Assembly: GCF_000331305.1 (NCBI RefSeq) | Contig: NZ_KB217478.1 | Location: 7,218,317-7,282,316 of the forward strand | Direction: 5' to 3' | Source: Calothrix sp. PCC 7103 | Lineage (GTDB): Bacteria; Cyanobacteriota; Cyanobacteriia; Cyanobacteriales; Nostocaceae | Length of the DNA stretch: 64,000 nucleotides | In this document: positions 28,242 through 37,358 of the stretch, one piece after another | How positions within the stretch are numbered: position 1 is the first letter of the stretch | How the letters are laid out: every line of letters begins with the position of its first letter | Notes under the pieces: generated by a model | The model's database searches: none | Seen by the model: the letters and a program-made list of their open reading frames with translations, nothing else | What the model was told of the DNA's origin: nothing | Program-made: the position numbers and the translations under genes

Positions 28242-28463
28242 ATGGCTCAACAAGTACTTCACCCAATGGTGAAATTGCAGCGCAATGTGCAATCACTTGT
28301 AGATTCTAATATTGTCAAACCAACAGACAGCATTTGGAAGATTGCTCTACTTTTTGGCAATGACTGGCAGCACTGGAAACAGGAACTGCTAGATTTTGGA
28401 TTTACTATGCAAGACCCTCTTGGCGAATTATTGTCCGTGGAAGCATGGGACGAAGAAGAATAA
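28242..28463 (+). CDS. DUF4327-family small cyanobacterial protein
   Basis: 73 residues (HPMVKLQRNVQSLVDSNIVK, then DSIWKIALLFGNDW and DFGFTMQDPLGELLSVEAWD), an excellent match in length and pattern to the small soluble DUF4327 proteins found widely in cyanobacteria. Function is unknown. It is convergent with the kinase gene, with a palindromic repeat between them serving as likely terminator. Confidence 0.8.
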   Translation: MAQQVLHPMVKLQRNVQSLVDSNIVKPTDSIWKIALLFGNDWQHWKQELLDFGFTMQDPLGELLSVEAWDEEE

Positions 28464-28474
28464 TGACCCACTAA

Positions 28475-28540
28475 TGTAGAGACCGTACATGAACGGTCTC
28501 CAAATGGTCTAGAAAGACGCGAGACCCAAGCGTCTCTACA
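28475..28540. terminator. Double palindrome between convergent genes
   Basis: GTAGAGACCGTACATGAACG with GTCTC forms one hairpin, and AGACGCGAGACCCAAGCGTC with a TCTCTAC end forms another. The block sits between the stops at 28463 and 28543. Confidence 0.6.
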
Positions 28541-28542
28541 AT

Positions 28543-29754
28543 TTACAATTCTTTTAGCGCAGCAATTACCTCTAAAGCGGTTTGATATCTATCGCGTGGC
28601 AATGGTTCCGTCAAACGGTCGATGACTTCTCGTAATTTGGGGGTAATTGTTGGAATATTTCCTATTTCAAACCGAAACTGGCGCCCACGCTGGCGGTAAT
28701 ATTTGAATGGGCTTTCTCCTGATAGCAAGAATATCAGGGTAGGTCCTATTGCGTATAAATCTGATTGCGTTAACGGTTGCCCCCTCTCCTGTTCTGGGGC
28801 ACAATATCCTTCTGCACCTATACGGGTTCCTGGCGCCGTTGAACTTTCTTTGACGGCACCAAAATCCAGTACTACTATATTATTATTCGACGAGCGCATC
28901 ATTAAATTCGCTGGTTTAATATCGCGATGTATTAATGGTGGTTCTTGGGAATGTAGGTAGCTTAGTACATCACAGGTTTGAATCATCCAAAATATCGCTT
29001 GGTTCGGTGTCACTGGTCCCTTTAAAAAAACCAATTTCTCCAAATCTTCCCCGTGGACTAGCTCCATTGCTAGATATTTCTTTCCTTCCTCCACAAAAAA
29101 ATCATAATATTTCGGTATTCCTGGATGCGATAGCGATTTCAACGTGTTTGCTTCACGCTCAAATAATTCCTGCGCTTTCGCTATTCGTGCCATATCGGCA
29201 TTCATTTGTTTTAATACTAACAGTTGTGGGCGCCCTGTTTGACCCACAGCGTCCCATGCCAAGAAGGTAGTCCCCATACCTCCTTGTCCTAAAGTTCGCA
29301 GTACTTGGTAATTACGTACTGTTTGTAGAACTTTGATGGGTTGCCCACAATGTATACAAAATAAATTATTGTGGTTGTTGCCTTCGTGGTTACAGGTAGG
29401 TAGAGTAATTTTAGGCTTTGCTGCTGGTTGTTCGACTTTTTGCTCGGTTTGAAACCTCAATAAAGGACCACCGTTTGCTAATTGTAATAGACAGTTGTTA
29501 GGTATCGGCGCCTGAGCTACCAATACACCATCTACAAAAGTGCCATTTATACCTTTATTGACTAGATGCCAAGAACCATCTAACCCACCTGTATCGACTC
29601 GTCGAAGTTCCAAATGATAGCGAGATACCAAATCATCTGAAATAACTATATGATTATCTGACGCGCGACCAATCCTTATTAAGGGTTCATCGCTAAAATT
29701 CCACTGGTGAAGTGGTTTTTTTTGTCGCGGTTCTAGTAAGGTGAGCGTAACCAC
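28543..29754 (-). CDS. FHA-domain serine/threonine protein kinase
   Basis: The 403-residue protein begins with an FHA phosphothreonine-binding domain (residues about 5-105; RIGRASDNHIVISDD, SRYHLEL, NGTFVDG). A short zinc-ribbon-like stretch follows (about 120-140; CNHEG...FCIHCGQPI), then a complete Hanks-type kinase domain: LGQGGMGTTFLAWD, VLKQM with the ATP-anchoring Lys, HRDIKPANLMM and DFGAVK. No membrane segment. It is 46 bp downstream of the PP2C phosphatase gene on the same strand. The FHA domain could bind the kinase's own phosphorylated sites or a partner. Confidence 0.95.
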   Translation of the reverse strand: MVTLTLLEPRQKKPLHQWNFSDEPLIRIGRASDNHIVISDDLVSRYHLELRRVDTGGLDGSWHLVNKGINGTFVDGVLVAQAPIPNNCLLQLANGGPLLRFQTEQKVEQPAAKPKITLPTCNHEGNNHNNLFCIHCGQPIKVLQTVRNYQVLRTLGQGGMGTTFLAWDAVGQTGRPQLLVLKQMNADMARIAKAQELFEREANTLKSLSHPGIPKYYDFFVEEGKKYLAMELVHGEDLEKLVFLKGPVTPNQAIFWMIQTCDVLSYLHSQEPPLIHRDIKPANLMMRSSNNNIVVLDFGAVKESSTAPGTRIGAEGYCAPEQERGQPLTQSDLYAIGPTLIFLLSGESPFKYYRQRGRQFRFEIGNIPTITPKLREVIDRLTEPLPRDRYQTALEVIAALKEL

Positions 29755-29800
29755 ATTATTGAAATTATAAAATTTAGTAGTAGTGGATAGTTAATATGTA

Positions 29801-31822
29801 TTAACCAGCCCCTGGATTTGGACGTACTTTGGCTCGTACAAGCACAGCAGTGATGTTATCATGACCGTTGCACTTATTGGCTAAGTCAATTAGCTCGCGC
29901 GTGCCTTTATCTAAGTTAGCATTAGAACTCAGTAGAGGTTTGAGATGCGTTTGCCAATTTGTTTCGAGTAAATTATTATCTGTTAACCCGTCTGAGGCAA
30001 GAATAAATAAACTATCTTCATTTATTTGGAAAAAATGCACGTCTGGGTCAATTAAATTTTCATCTCGTGGCCCCAATGCTTGTGTTAGTTGATACGCATC
30101 CGGGCGCCCATATGCGATACTCGGTTCTACACCACGCATTATTTCGCGTTGTCCAACTTCATGGTCAATTGTTACCTGCTCAAGTCCCCTGCGAGTTAAA
30201 CAGTACATGCGACTGTCACCAACATGGGCAACAGCTACATGTGTATCTTGTATCAAAAGCATGACTAATGTAGTCCCCATCCTGCCAACACCCGAACGAG
30301 CATCTTTTTGGTTGAGGTCATATATAGCCTTATTTGCCTGACGTACTCCTTCCTTAATAATGTCTAAACTTGGTAAATGATTAAAATTCCAATGCGAGTT
30401 AAAATACTTCTGGAGTGTGGTGACAGCTAACTCGCTAGCAACTTCGCCACTAGCATGTCCACCCATACCATCACATAATATATATAGTCCGCGTGCTGCA
30501 ATTGCTTGCGCTTTCGGAAATTCAACTCTATTAATTCTTGTCTCAATACCAAAATAGTCTTCGTTATGGTCGCGTTGACGACCAACATCGGTGAGTCCTG
30601 CATTATCGAGACTGTTTAGCTGCATTGGAAGAACGACTGTAGGCATATCATCGCTTTTTGTTTCATTCTCCCCTGCTTCTCCAAATTGTAGAACAGTAGG
30701 TGCCGCAGTATTTGGCGCCGTTGCCATCGTAACCGTCACATCTTCTGACTCGTAATTCTCATGAATATCCTTAGTATCATGATTATTTTCTTCTATACTT
30801 GGAGTCGGCTCAAGTTCTGAGGCAATTTTTCGTAACCTTTCTTGCAACTGCTCTAACGTCTCCACAGTCCCAACATCCAAGTCTCCCAATAACTGCATCA
30901 ACGGACCAAACTGTGTACGTTGTGACTGTTTGAATAAAGTATGCCAAATATTAGCTAGTGCTTTTATGCTTAATGTTTCTGATGGTTCAAAAGCTTCAAA
31001 ATCAACATTGGCGCCTGGACTCGATTCAGTATAAAGTCTTTGTAGCACTAACTCTTGGTCTTCATCTAAACGTAAATTTGCTAACTCTAATAAACTTTGA
31101 CGACAGTTAAACGGTTCTAGCATTTGCCAAAGCTGAGTCATGCGGTGGAAGTAATGCACTACTTGTAGTGATGACATTTCGTCTTCAAGCCATAACTCAA
31201 GTAAATATGAGTAATTTGAACGGTCAAGAAGCAGTACTACCTCCATATTTTCCAAAACCCAAGCATCGTGTATTGGAGGTATTCCATAATTACACAGCTT
31301 GTGTAAAGCTAAATATGGCTTTGCAACATCTGGAATACCAGGCGCCTTAATTACAGATGATAATCCTTGTTCTAATTGAGCAGTAATCGGTGTAATTTGA
31401 TACGGCTTACAATCTAAAACTCTGACTAATAACTCTTGCTGACCTGCTTGGTCGCTACATTCAAGTACTTTATATCGTTCTTGTTTATCTAAGTAACAAC
31501 CAACGTCAAATTTAGAAATAACTTTTTTTTGTTCTAATTCCAAAACGGGTGTAGGTACATCTATTTGAATAAAAGTACTTTCTTCAACTGGAGGCGCCTC
31601 TACATTAGAATTAGAATCATTTGTAACAGTATCTTCATTAAACTTAATAATTCCCCACCAAATCGTCCCAGAATCCTTACCACAATGCTGACATTGTTCA
31701 ACATTATTCGGCACATCGGCGCCACAAGCAGGACAAGCGCGTTCAGTCAGGGAAGTGCCACAATTTTGACAAAACTTATTCTTATCGGAGTTCTCAAATT
31801 TACATTCAGGGCAAATCAGCAT
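29801..31822 (-). CDS. PP2C-family protein phosphatase with N-terminal zinc ribbons
   Basis: 673 residues. Residues 1-50 hold two zinc-ribbon units (CPECKFENSDKNKFCQNCG and CPACGADVPNNVEQCQHCG). A long middle region resembles a degenerate kinase-like or regulatory fold without catalytic motifs. The PP2C catalytic domain is about 415-665: GLTDVGRQRDHNEDYFG, LCDGMGGHASGEVAS, HVGDSRMYCL and FILASDGLTDN, so the metal-binding aspartates are present. It lies upstream of the FHA kinase and is probably co-transcribed with it, giving a matched phosphorylation/dephosphorylation pair. Confidence 0.93.
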   Translation of the reverse strand: MLICPECKFENSDKNKFCQNCGTSLTERACPACGADVPNNVEQCQHCGKDSGTIWWGIIKFNEDTVTNDSNSNVEAPPVEESTFIQIDVPTPVLELEQKKVISKFDVGCYLDKQERYKVLECSDQAGQQELLVRVLDCKPYQITPITAQLEQGLSSVIKAPGIPDVAKPYLALHKLCNYGIPPIHDAWVLENMEVVLLLDRSNYSYLLELWLEDEMSSLQVVHYFHRMTQLWQMLEPFNCRQSLLELANLRLDEDQELVLQRLYTESSPGANVDFEAFEPSETLSIKALANIWHTLFKQSQRTQFGPLMQLLGDLDVGTVETLEQLQERLRKIASELEPTPSIEENNHDTKDIHENYESEDVTVTMATAPNTAAPTVLQFGEAGENETKSDDMPTVVLPMQLNSLDNAGLTDVGRQRDHNEDYFGIETRINRVEFPKAQAIAARGLYILCDGMGGHASGEVASELAVTTLQKYFNSHWNFNHLPSLDIIKEGVRQANKAIYDLNQKDARSGVGRMGTTLVMLLIQDTHVAVAHVGDSRMYCLTRRGLEQVTIDHEVGQREIMRGVEPSIAYGRPDAYQLTQALGPRDENLIDPDVHFFQINEDSLFILASDGLTDNNLLETNWQTHLKPLLSSNANLDKGTRELIDLANKCNGHDNITAVLVRAKVRPNPGAG

Positions 31823-31854
31823 TGTGGAAATTCCTTAATCCCTTTTTAAGGCGC

Positions 31855-31888
31855 CCGTTGTAAGGACTTCAGTCCTTATTACGGGCAA
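31855..31888. repeat. Palindrome in the phosphatase leader
   Basis: CGCCCGTTGTAAGGACTTCA and TCCTTATTACGGGC can fold into a stem-loop. It lies 33 bases before the phosphatase start. Confidence 0.5.
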
Positions 31889-31957
31889 CATCGCATAGGC
31901 AACTATTTTAACCCATGATTTGCCATCTATCAGCCCGGTTATCCCACAACGACCAAA

Positions 31958-31985
31958 TCATCCGTTACATCCGTTACTATTGATA
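31958..31985 (-). repeat. GGATGTAACGGAT dispersed repeat covering the histidine-kinase stop
   Basis: The minus strand reads AGTAACGGATGTAACGGATGA. It shares its core with the copies at 12535, 13451 and 25638. It supplies the last codons (NGCNG) and the stop of the histidine kinase gene. Confidence 0.6.
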
Positions 31986-33646
31986 GGTATCAGCAAAGTA
32001 AAACAAGTACGATTTGACGCACTTTCAACCTCTATACTTCCCCCCAAACACTTAGTAAGCTTTTGCACCAGCGCTAATCCTAAACCCGTACCACCTTGTT
32101 TCCAAGGGTCATTACTAGGAATACGGTAGAACTTATCAAAAATACGCGGTAACTCAGATGCAGGAATTTCCACACCTGTATTTGTCACCCTAAGCTCAAT
32201 ATCTTGAGACTTTAAACGCGCACTAACAACGATTTCTTCGTCTGCTGGACTAAACTTACACGCATTAGTCAAGAGTTCGATTACAATTCGCTCTAAACTA
32301 AAAGGGTCTGACACCAACTGAGGAAGGTCTGGAGCAATATCCACATATAAGTTACTCAAACAGTTGCGATTCCTTGCTTTGAATAACCCGACTACCTTGA
32401 CTACCCACTCCTTAATATGTACAGTTTCCAAAACCAAAGGTTTATTATTAATATCAAGCTTCTGTAAATCTAAAAAATTACTAATTAAATTTATCTCACG
32501 CTCACACTCATTATTTAAAATTTGGAAGTAACGTGCGGCTTTCGCTTCTTTACGCTGTATTCTACTTTCTAGAGCTTGGTTTCCATCGACATTCATATTC
32601 AGCGTAATCCCAAGCATCTGAATTGCCATTTTCATATTTGTTAGTGGTGTACGTAACTCGTGCGAAACAGTACTGAGAAATTCATCCTTAAGACGATTAA
32701 GTTTTTCAATCTCGGAAACTTGGAGCTTTTTCTCGCTTTCGCTTTGTTCTCGTAACAGTTCAATCGTTTTATATTGGCTAATATCTACACAGCAACCAAT
32801 ATACCCACTAAACTCTCCACTCGCTGTAAATCTTGGAATACCTGTATCTGAAACCCAACAATACTGACCCGAAGCACGTTGTAACCGATACTCCATATCA
32901 AACTTTGTTTTTGCATTCAAAGCTGAGTAATAGGTTTGCAAACAGTTGATTTTATCATCTATATGTACATGCTCAAGCCATCCTATACCATGCGCTTGTT
33001 CTAAAGCACACCCTGTAAATTCAAGCCAAAACTCATTAAAAAAGTCATACATCCCATTACTGTTTGATGTCCACAGCATTAGAGGAGCGCTATTTGCTAT
33101 CGTCTTAAACCGCTGTTCGCACTCATTATAAGCTTCTTTCAAATGATGAAGCTGCGTAATATCCTCGCAAACCACGACAACTACAGGATTTGCTGATGAA
33201 GAAAATATTTGTGCGGTTGCTTTTACCCAAACAATTTTACTATTCGGACAATTTAAGCGATACTCAGAACTCACAACCCCCGTTGCGGATACTTTAAATA
33301 GATTTAATATTAAGCTTGCAAACTTCTCACGTTCGTTTGGAGCAAATAATTGAAAAATTGGTTGATATAGCAACTCTTCTTTTGTGTAACCAAGCTTCGA
33401 GGCGCCAAATCGATTTACAGATATAATAATACCATTTACATCAAGCGTAAAGTTAATCGAAGGTAATTCATCGTAAAGCTTACGGTACGACAAAGTACTA
33501 TCACAGGGATGTAACTCAGTTGTTTGACTAACTTCGCTAGCTAAAACTCTATCAGGTACAAGCTCCAAGCGCGTTGAAGAAATAGGTAAAATATTATCTT
33601 CCTCTTGACAAATACGATTCCGACTAGATGTTTGGTTACGGCTCAT
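31958..33646 (-). CDS. PAS-domain sensor histidine kinase
   Basis: 562 residues. Two PAS domains (about 45-165, SINFTLDVNGIIISVNRFGA; about 180-305, LMLWTSNSNGMYDFFNEFWL with a PAC end FSGYIGCCVDISQ) are followed by a short coiled coil, HisKA with the phospho-acceptor SHELRTPLTNMK (about residue 329) and an HATPase domain (LLTNACKFSPADEE, GGTGLGLALVQKL). No membrane segment, so a cytoplasmic sensor of unknown signal. No response regulator adjoins it. The last residues derive from a dispersed repeat. Confidence 0.94.
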   Translation of the reverse strand: MSRNQTSSRNRICQEEDNILPISSTRLELVPDRVLASEVSQTTELHPCDSTLSYRKLYDELPSINFTLDVNGIIISVNRFGASKLGYTKEELLYQPIFQLFAPNEREKFASLILNLFKVSATGVVSSEYRLNCPNSKIVWVKATAQIFSSSANPVVVVVCEDITQLHHLKEAYNECEQRFKTIANSAPLMLWTSNSNGMYDFFNEFWLEFTGCALEQAHGIGWLEHVHIDDKINCLQTYYSALNAKTKFDMEYRLQRASGQYCWVSDTGIPRFTASGEFSGYIGCCVDISQYKTIELLREQSESEKKLQVSEIEKLNRLKDEFLSTVSHELRTPLTNMKMAIQMLGITLNMNVDGNQALESRIQRKEAKAARYFQILNNECEREINLISNFLDLQKLDINNKPLVLETVHIKEWVVKVVGLFKARNRNCLSNLYVDIAPDLPQLVSDPFSLERIVIELLTNACKFSPADEEIVVSARLKSQDIELRVTNTGVEIPASELPRIFDKFYRIPSNDPWKQGGTGLGLALVQKLTKCLGGSIEVESASNRTCFTLLIPINSNGCNG

Positions 33647-33815
33647 AATAATTTAGTTTGAAAGCACCCGTATGCGAATGTTTATAAACGATAACAAAGA
33701 AAGGAGCATTATTATACTATATTTAATACAAAAATCTTTAACGATTATTTGTTAGTCCTAGAATAATACTATTCATACAATTATTAAGAAAAGATTAAAA
33801 AAAATTAAAATCTAC

Positions 33816-33886
33816 CAGAAACCGGGTTTCTATGCAAAATCGTTATTTTGATTACAAGATTTCATTGAAGAAACCCGGTTTCTAGA
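33816..33886. repeat. Pair of AGAAACCGGGTTTCT palindromes
   Basis: AGAAACCGGGTTTCT at 33817-33831 and AGAAACCCGGTTTCT near 33872-33886 are self-complementary and also complementary to each other. The right copy lies inside, and the left copy over the end of, the rluE coding frame. Further copies are at 45480, 59113, 59163, 59879 and 59934. Confidence 0.75.
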
Positions 33887-34507
33887 TTTTTTAACCACCT
33901 GTTTATAATTACAGCTTGTAAAAACAATATTATGCAGCAAATCTACTTCAACAGATGTGAGGTGGCGCCATTCACCCATCTGTAAAGTATTTAACATCAG
34001 ATGGACGATTTGGAAACGTATTAACCGGAGTGTTGGAAAACCTACTGCTGCGGTCATTCTGCGAACTTGGCGATTTTTTCCCTCAGTCAGAGTCATCTCT
34101 AACCATGCAGTATCGACATTTTTTCTAAATCTTATCGGTGGGTTACGTTCGGGTACATCTGGTTCTTGTGGCAATAACCGAACTTTCGCGCTTTTAGAAC
34201 GGTAATCTTGAATTTTTACACCAGTGCGTAATTGGGACAAAGCTTCTTCAGTGGGGATGCGCTCTACTTGTACCCAGTAACTTCGCTCGTGTCCAAACTT
34301 TGGGTCAGATAAACGGTGTTGTAGTTGTCCGTGGTTCGTTAATAATACTAAACCTTCACTATCCCAGTCCAGGCGCCCAACTGGATAAACATCTGGCACA
34401 TCTATATAATCTTGGAGAGTTTGACGTTCTGGGGTATCGCGTGTAAATTGGCACAGTACTCCGTATGGCTTGTAAAAAATAATATACTTGTATTCGATAT
34501 CGGTCAT
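33830..34507 (-). CDS. rluE: rRNA pseudouridine synthase of the RsuA/RluE family
   Basis: The 225-residue product has the RsuA-family core without an S4 domain, as in RluE, which makes pseudouridine in 23S rRNA. It starts YIIFYKPYGVLCQFT, has the catalytic VGRLDWDSEGLVLLTN (the Asp in GRLD) and ends the domain with EGKNRQVRRMTAAVGFPTLR. The final 35 or so residues (KKSRNRVSSMKSCNQNN) are encoded by two dispersed palindromes rather than by family sequence, so the natural C-terminus seems extended by repeat insertion. Activity should be unaffected. Confidence 0.88.
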   Translation of the reverse strand: MTDIEYKYIIFYKPYGVLCQFTRDTPERQTLQDYIDVPDVYPVGRLDWDSEGLVLLTNHGQLQHRLSDPKFGHERSYWVQVERIPTEEALSQLRTGVKIQDYRSKSAKVRLLPQEPDVPERNPPIRFRKNVDTAWLEMTLTEGKNRQVRRMTAAVGFPTLRLIRFQIVHLMLNTLQMGEWRHLTSVEVDLLHNIVFTSCNYKQVVKKSRNRVSSMKSCNQNNDFA

Positions 34508-34546
34508 GGGGGCAAATAGTAAAGGGGAAAATAATAATATCGCACC

Positions 34547-34639
34547 ATGACAAATTCTAGTTCTAAAATTAATCGACGTTCATTTTTATTTTTAGGAGGC
34601 GCCGCGCTAATACTCATGATTATCATTTGTTATATATGA
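34547..34639 (+). CDS. Very short membrane peptide or 5' remnant of a Tat-like protein
   Basis: A 30-codon frame reads MTNSSSKINRRSFLFLGGAA, then a hydrophobic stretch and stop. The RR-x-F-L pattern and hydrophobic stretch look like a signal or anchor. A second frame just downstream reads NPAPLALQQEWVKFQKRRQA-stop, so this may be one small gene broken by a frameshift near 34637. Confidence 0.35.
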   Translation: MTNSSSKINRRSFLFLGGAALILMIIICYI

Positions 34640-34985
34640 TGGCAAAAATCCGGCACCACTAGCACTACAACAAGAATGGGTCAAATTTCAAAAAAGGCGC
34701 CAAGCATAAATAGTAAAACTATAACTTAAAGCTTTTGTAATTTTTTCAGCGTTCTTATCTGAAGATTTATTGATTTATCTTGATAGTGTAATTTAGCACT
34801 ATCATTTTTCTATGCCTGGTGATATACATTATAAATAATATTAAAAAATTGGTAAAAATAATGACTTAACTTATGTAACTGTAAGTGAAGATACTGGTGA
34901 TGGTGTATTTTACTAATCCTGATGGATTAGTTAATTCCAGAAAGTTTGTAGACGCATAACCTATAGAATATATCAAAAATAATTT

Positions 34986-36023
34986 ATGCATTGGACAGTT
35001 GCTGCCCCATTTATTAACAGATTGAACCTGACCCAGGAGTACTGGTTAACTAAATATGTTCCTGGAGATAGGCATAAATTTGCTATTGTACCGCGTAGTC
35101 AACCATTACAAAACTGGCACGACCGCAAGTCAAAGGTAACTGGTTTAAAAGATTGGCTTATTTATTGGCAGCATGGAATGGACGCAGTTAAAATAACTAG
35201 AGGAGGGATTATAACAGTTTTCCCGCAACTGCCAGCAGTCGTAGGTATGCAAAGGCGCCTAACTCGTAAGCGTTTCCCAATCATAGCTTGGTTATTCAAC
35301 GTAGGTACATGTTCGACTGGAATTAGGCGCCAGTTTGCCAAAGTATCTTTAGATAATATAGATAGCTTTATCGTGCATACAAAACGTGAACGCGACATTT
35401 ATCACGAATGGTTAGGTATTCCCAAAGAGCGCTTTGAATTCGTTCCATTCCACGAAAAAGAAATTCCCATAACCCATCAAGAAAATACAGAACAACCATT
35501 TATAACTGCCCTAGGTTCAGCACACCGTGATTTTCCTTCGTTCTTTACAGCAGTTTCCAAACTTAACTTACCAACAGTAGTAGCATCAGGCAAACGCTCA
35601 TTAGAAGGAATAGACATTCCACCTAATGTTCAAACACCCTTCGGTATAAGTAAAGCAGAATGCTGGCGCCTGTCTCAAGAAGCGCGAATAAATGTAGTCC
35701 CCTTACTTCCTAACCAGCAAGTAACCGCAGCAGGACAAGTCACTATAGTAGAAGCAATGCAAATGGGTCGTGCTGTTATTGCCACCCGTTGTCACGGTGC
35801 AGAAGATTATATTCAACACGGTGAAACAGGTTTACTAGTAGAACCAAATTCCGTTGACGACTTAACCCAAGCAATAGAAATGCTATGGAATGACGCAGAC
35901 CTAAGAAACCGTCTCGGTCAAGCAGCACAACGCTACGCTAAAGAAAACTTTTCATGTGAATCAAGTGGCGCCGCACTAGGTAAAATTCTAGATAAAGTCG
36001 CTGACCAATATAATACTTATTAA
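34986..36023 (+). CDS. GT4-type glycosyltransferase
   Basis: The 345-residue protein has a GT-B fold with a C-terminal GT4 donor site: VTIVEAMQMGRAVIATRCHG, followed by DYIQHGETGLLVEPNSVDDL. The N-terminal half (QHGMDAVKITRGG, FPIIAWLFNVG) would bind the acceptor. It lacks a signal peptide and is probably membrane-associated in the cytoplasm, acting in polysaccharide or glycolipid synthesis. It stands alone; the acceptor is unknown. Confidence 0.88.
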   Translation: MHWTVAAPFINRLNLTQEYWLTKYVPGDRHKFAIVPRSQPLQNWHDRKSKVTGLKDWLIYWQHGMDAVKITRGGIITVFPQLPAVVGMQRRLTRKRFPIIAWLFNVGTCSTGIRRQFAKVSLDNIDSFIVHTKRERDIYHEWLGIPKERFEFVPFHEKEIPITHQENTEQPFITALGSAHRDFPSFFTAVSKLNLPTVVASGKRSLEGIDIPPNVQTPFGISKAECWRLSQEARINVVPLLPNQQVTAAGQVTIVEAMQMGRAVIATRCHGAEDYIQHGETGLLVEPNSVDDLTQAIEMLWNDADLRNRLGQAAQRYAKENFSCESSGAALGKILDKVADQYNTY

Positions 36024-36096
36024 CTATCTTTACTTGTCATGCTGAGGCACGAAGCATCTAACAAGTCAGAATATTGGCAACGGTAAGAAAAACGAA

Positions 36097-36166
36097 CCGC
36101 AAAGGATGCAAAGGGCGCAAAGTAAGAATTATTACCACAGAGGCTATTAGGCACAGAGAGGAGAGC
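36097..36166. repeat. CGCAAAGGATGCAAAGG and CCACAGAGG tandem-type repeats
   Basis: ACCGCAAAGGATGCAAAGG followed by GCGCAAAG, then CCACAGAGG and GGCACAGAGAGG. These are heptamer-like degenerate repeats in the spacer between convergent genes; similar blocks are common in filamentous cyanobacteria. Confidence 0.6.
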
Positions 36167-36186
36167 AGGCGCCCTACTCCTCAGAA

Positions 36187-36561
36187 TTAATCACATTGCC
36201 AAATTTGAATTGTTCCCTGACTAGTTGCACAAATAATACTTTTGAAAATTTCGCTAAACTTAGCAACGTTAATTTTACCTGAACTGGCGCCTATATCAAG
36301 TTCTTCTCCTGTACTAATTTGCCACAATTTCAAAGCTCTATCTGTGCTTGTACTGGCAATAATTTGAGAATCAGAGTTAAAAGATACAGACGAAATAGGC
36401 GCCCGATGTCCAGCAAAGCTATTAATTTTTTTCCCTGTACTGATATCCCATAAAATTATACTTTGGTCAAAGCTGTAAGCTTGTTTTATTTCTTCTTGAG
36501 ATACACCAGGTTTTAAATTGAGTATTTTGAAAGCTGAATTGATATCGATAGGTTCAGTCAT
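36187..36561 (-). pseudogene. Internally deleted J-domain/WD40 protein gene
   Basis: The 124-residue product begins with the first half of a J domain (residues about 8-29, AFKILNLKPGVSQEEIKQAY). It then jumps at once into WD40 repeats (residues 30-124: SIILWDISTGKKINSFAGHR, ALKLWQISTGEELD, IQIWQCD). The HPD motif of the J domain and most WD40 blades are gone; about two and a half blades remain, too few for a propeller. It looks like the ends of a longer DnaJ-WD40 protein joined by an in-frame deletion. The frame is open, so a peptide could still be made. Confidence 0.6.
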
Positions 36562-36622
36562 GACGACTAAGTAAAAATTAAGTATTTAAGGCTACTTTAG
36601 TTTTCCCCAGAATACTTACTAT

Positions 36623-36994
36623 CTAACTTTCGTATTTATATAAATCTGCTTGTCCAGGTAGGTCAAAAGCTATTAGCAAAGCCATTTCTAGCTGCTGTAA
36701 AGTTAAATCAGAAACGGTTCCACGTAAACGCAAAAATCGAGTTTTGGCTAAAACACGCACTTGTTCTGTCATTGCCAAAGAATCTTGTTCTAAACCTCCT
36801 TCTGGTGCATTGATTAACACCTGACTTCGATAAATTCTTTTTCTCCTACGGTAAGTACTGCAAGGAACAGCTAGGACTACTGAACTAGAAAGATTGATAG
36901 AGTTACGACTAACTATAATTACAGGTCGAACTCTTGCTTGCTCAGAACCTTCTGTTGGATCAAGCGAAGCGTCATAAACATCACCTCTCTTCAT
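36623..36994 (-). CDS. mazF: MazF/PemK-family mRNA interferase toxin
   Basis: The 123-residue product shows the PemK/MazF pattern: KRGDVYDASLDPTEGSEQA, VRPVIIVSRNSIN, VLAVPCSTYRRR, DSLAMTEQVRVLAKTRF. It cleaves mRNA at short sequences. Its ATG overlaps the stop of the upstream antitoxin gene by four bases, so the two are translated together. Confidence 0.92.
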   Translation of the reverse strand: MKRGDVYDASLDPTEGSEQARVRPVIIVSRNSINLSSSVVLAVPCSTYRRRKRIYRSQVLINAPEGGLEQDSLAMTEQVRVLAKTRFLRLRGTVSDLTLQQLEMALLIAFDLPGQADLYKYES

Positions 36995-37266
36995 AATTGG
37001 GATTCACCTAATTTAAAAGCTTCCCAATCTGCTTGTGCAAATTCTTGATTCAAAATCTCAACTTCCGCTAGATACTCAGTATCATTAGCCATTTCTGCAA
37101 ATTCGGCATCAATTTCTGCTCTTAGCAAAGCTGCTAATTCATTACGAATCGCGCGTGCGACAAAATCATTACGGCTTTTAGCTTTTCCTTTGCTAACAGC
37201 ACTATCAGCTGCTTGTAATAATTCTGCTGGTAAGGTTAAAGTCGTCCGAATGCTACCATTTTCCAT
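36991..37266 (-). CDS. Ribbon-helix-helix antitoxin of the MazF pair
   Basis: 91 residues with an RHH DNA-binding N-terminus: IRTTLTLPAELLQAADSAVS followed by KAKSRNDFVARAIRNEL. An acidic C-terminal tail (AEFAEMANDTEYLAEVEILN) would wrap the toxin. It precedes mazF with a four-base overlap and should repress its own promoter. Confidence 0.88.
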   Translation of the reverse strand: MENGSIRTTLTLPAELLQAADSAVSKGKAKSRNDFVARAIRNELAALLRAEIDAEFAEMANDTEYLAEVEILNQEFAQADWEAFKLGESQL

Positions 37267-37327
37267 AAAGTCATCAATTTTGATGTCATAACTGATGTTT
37301 ATTTTAGCATCAATTTTAGAAAAGTAT

Positions 37328-37358
37328 TACTGCACAGGCTTTCCGACCTGTGCTACAG
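37328..37358. repeat. Palindrome ACTGCACAGGC / GACCTGTGCTACAGG
   Basis: A stem of CACAGG and CCTGTG, closely related to 41462-41491. It lies between the mazEF promoter region and the thiC leader. Confidence 0.55.
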
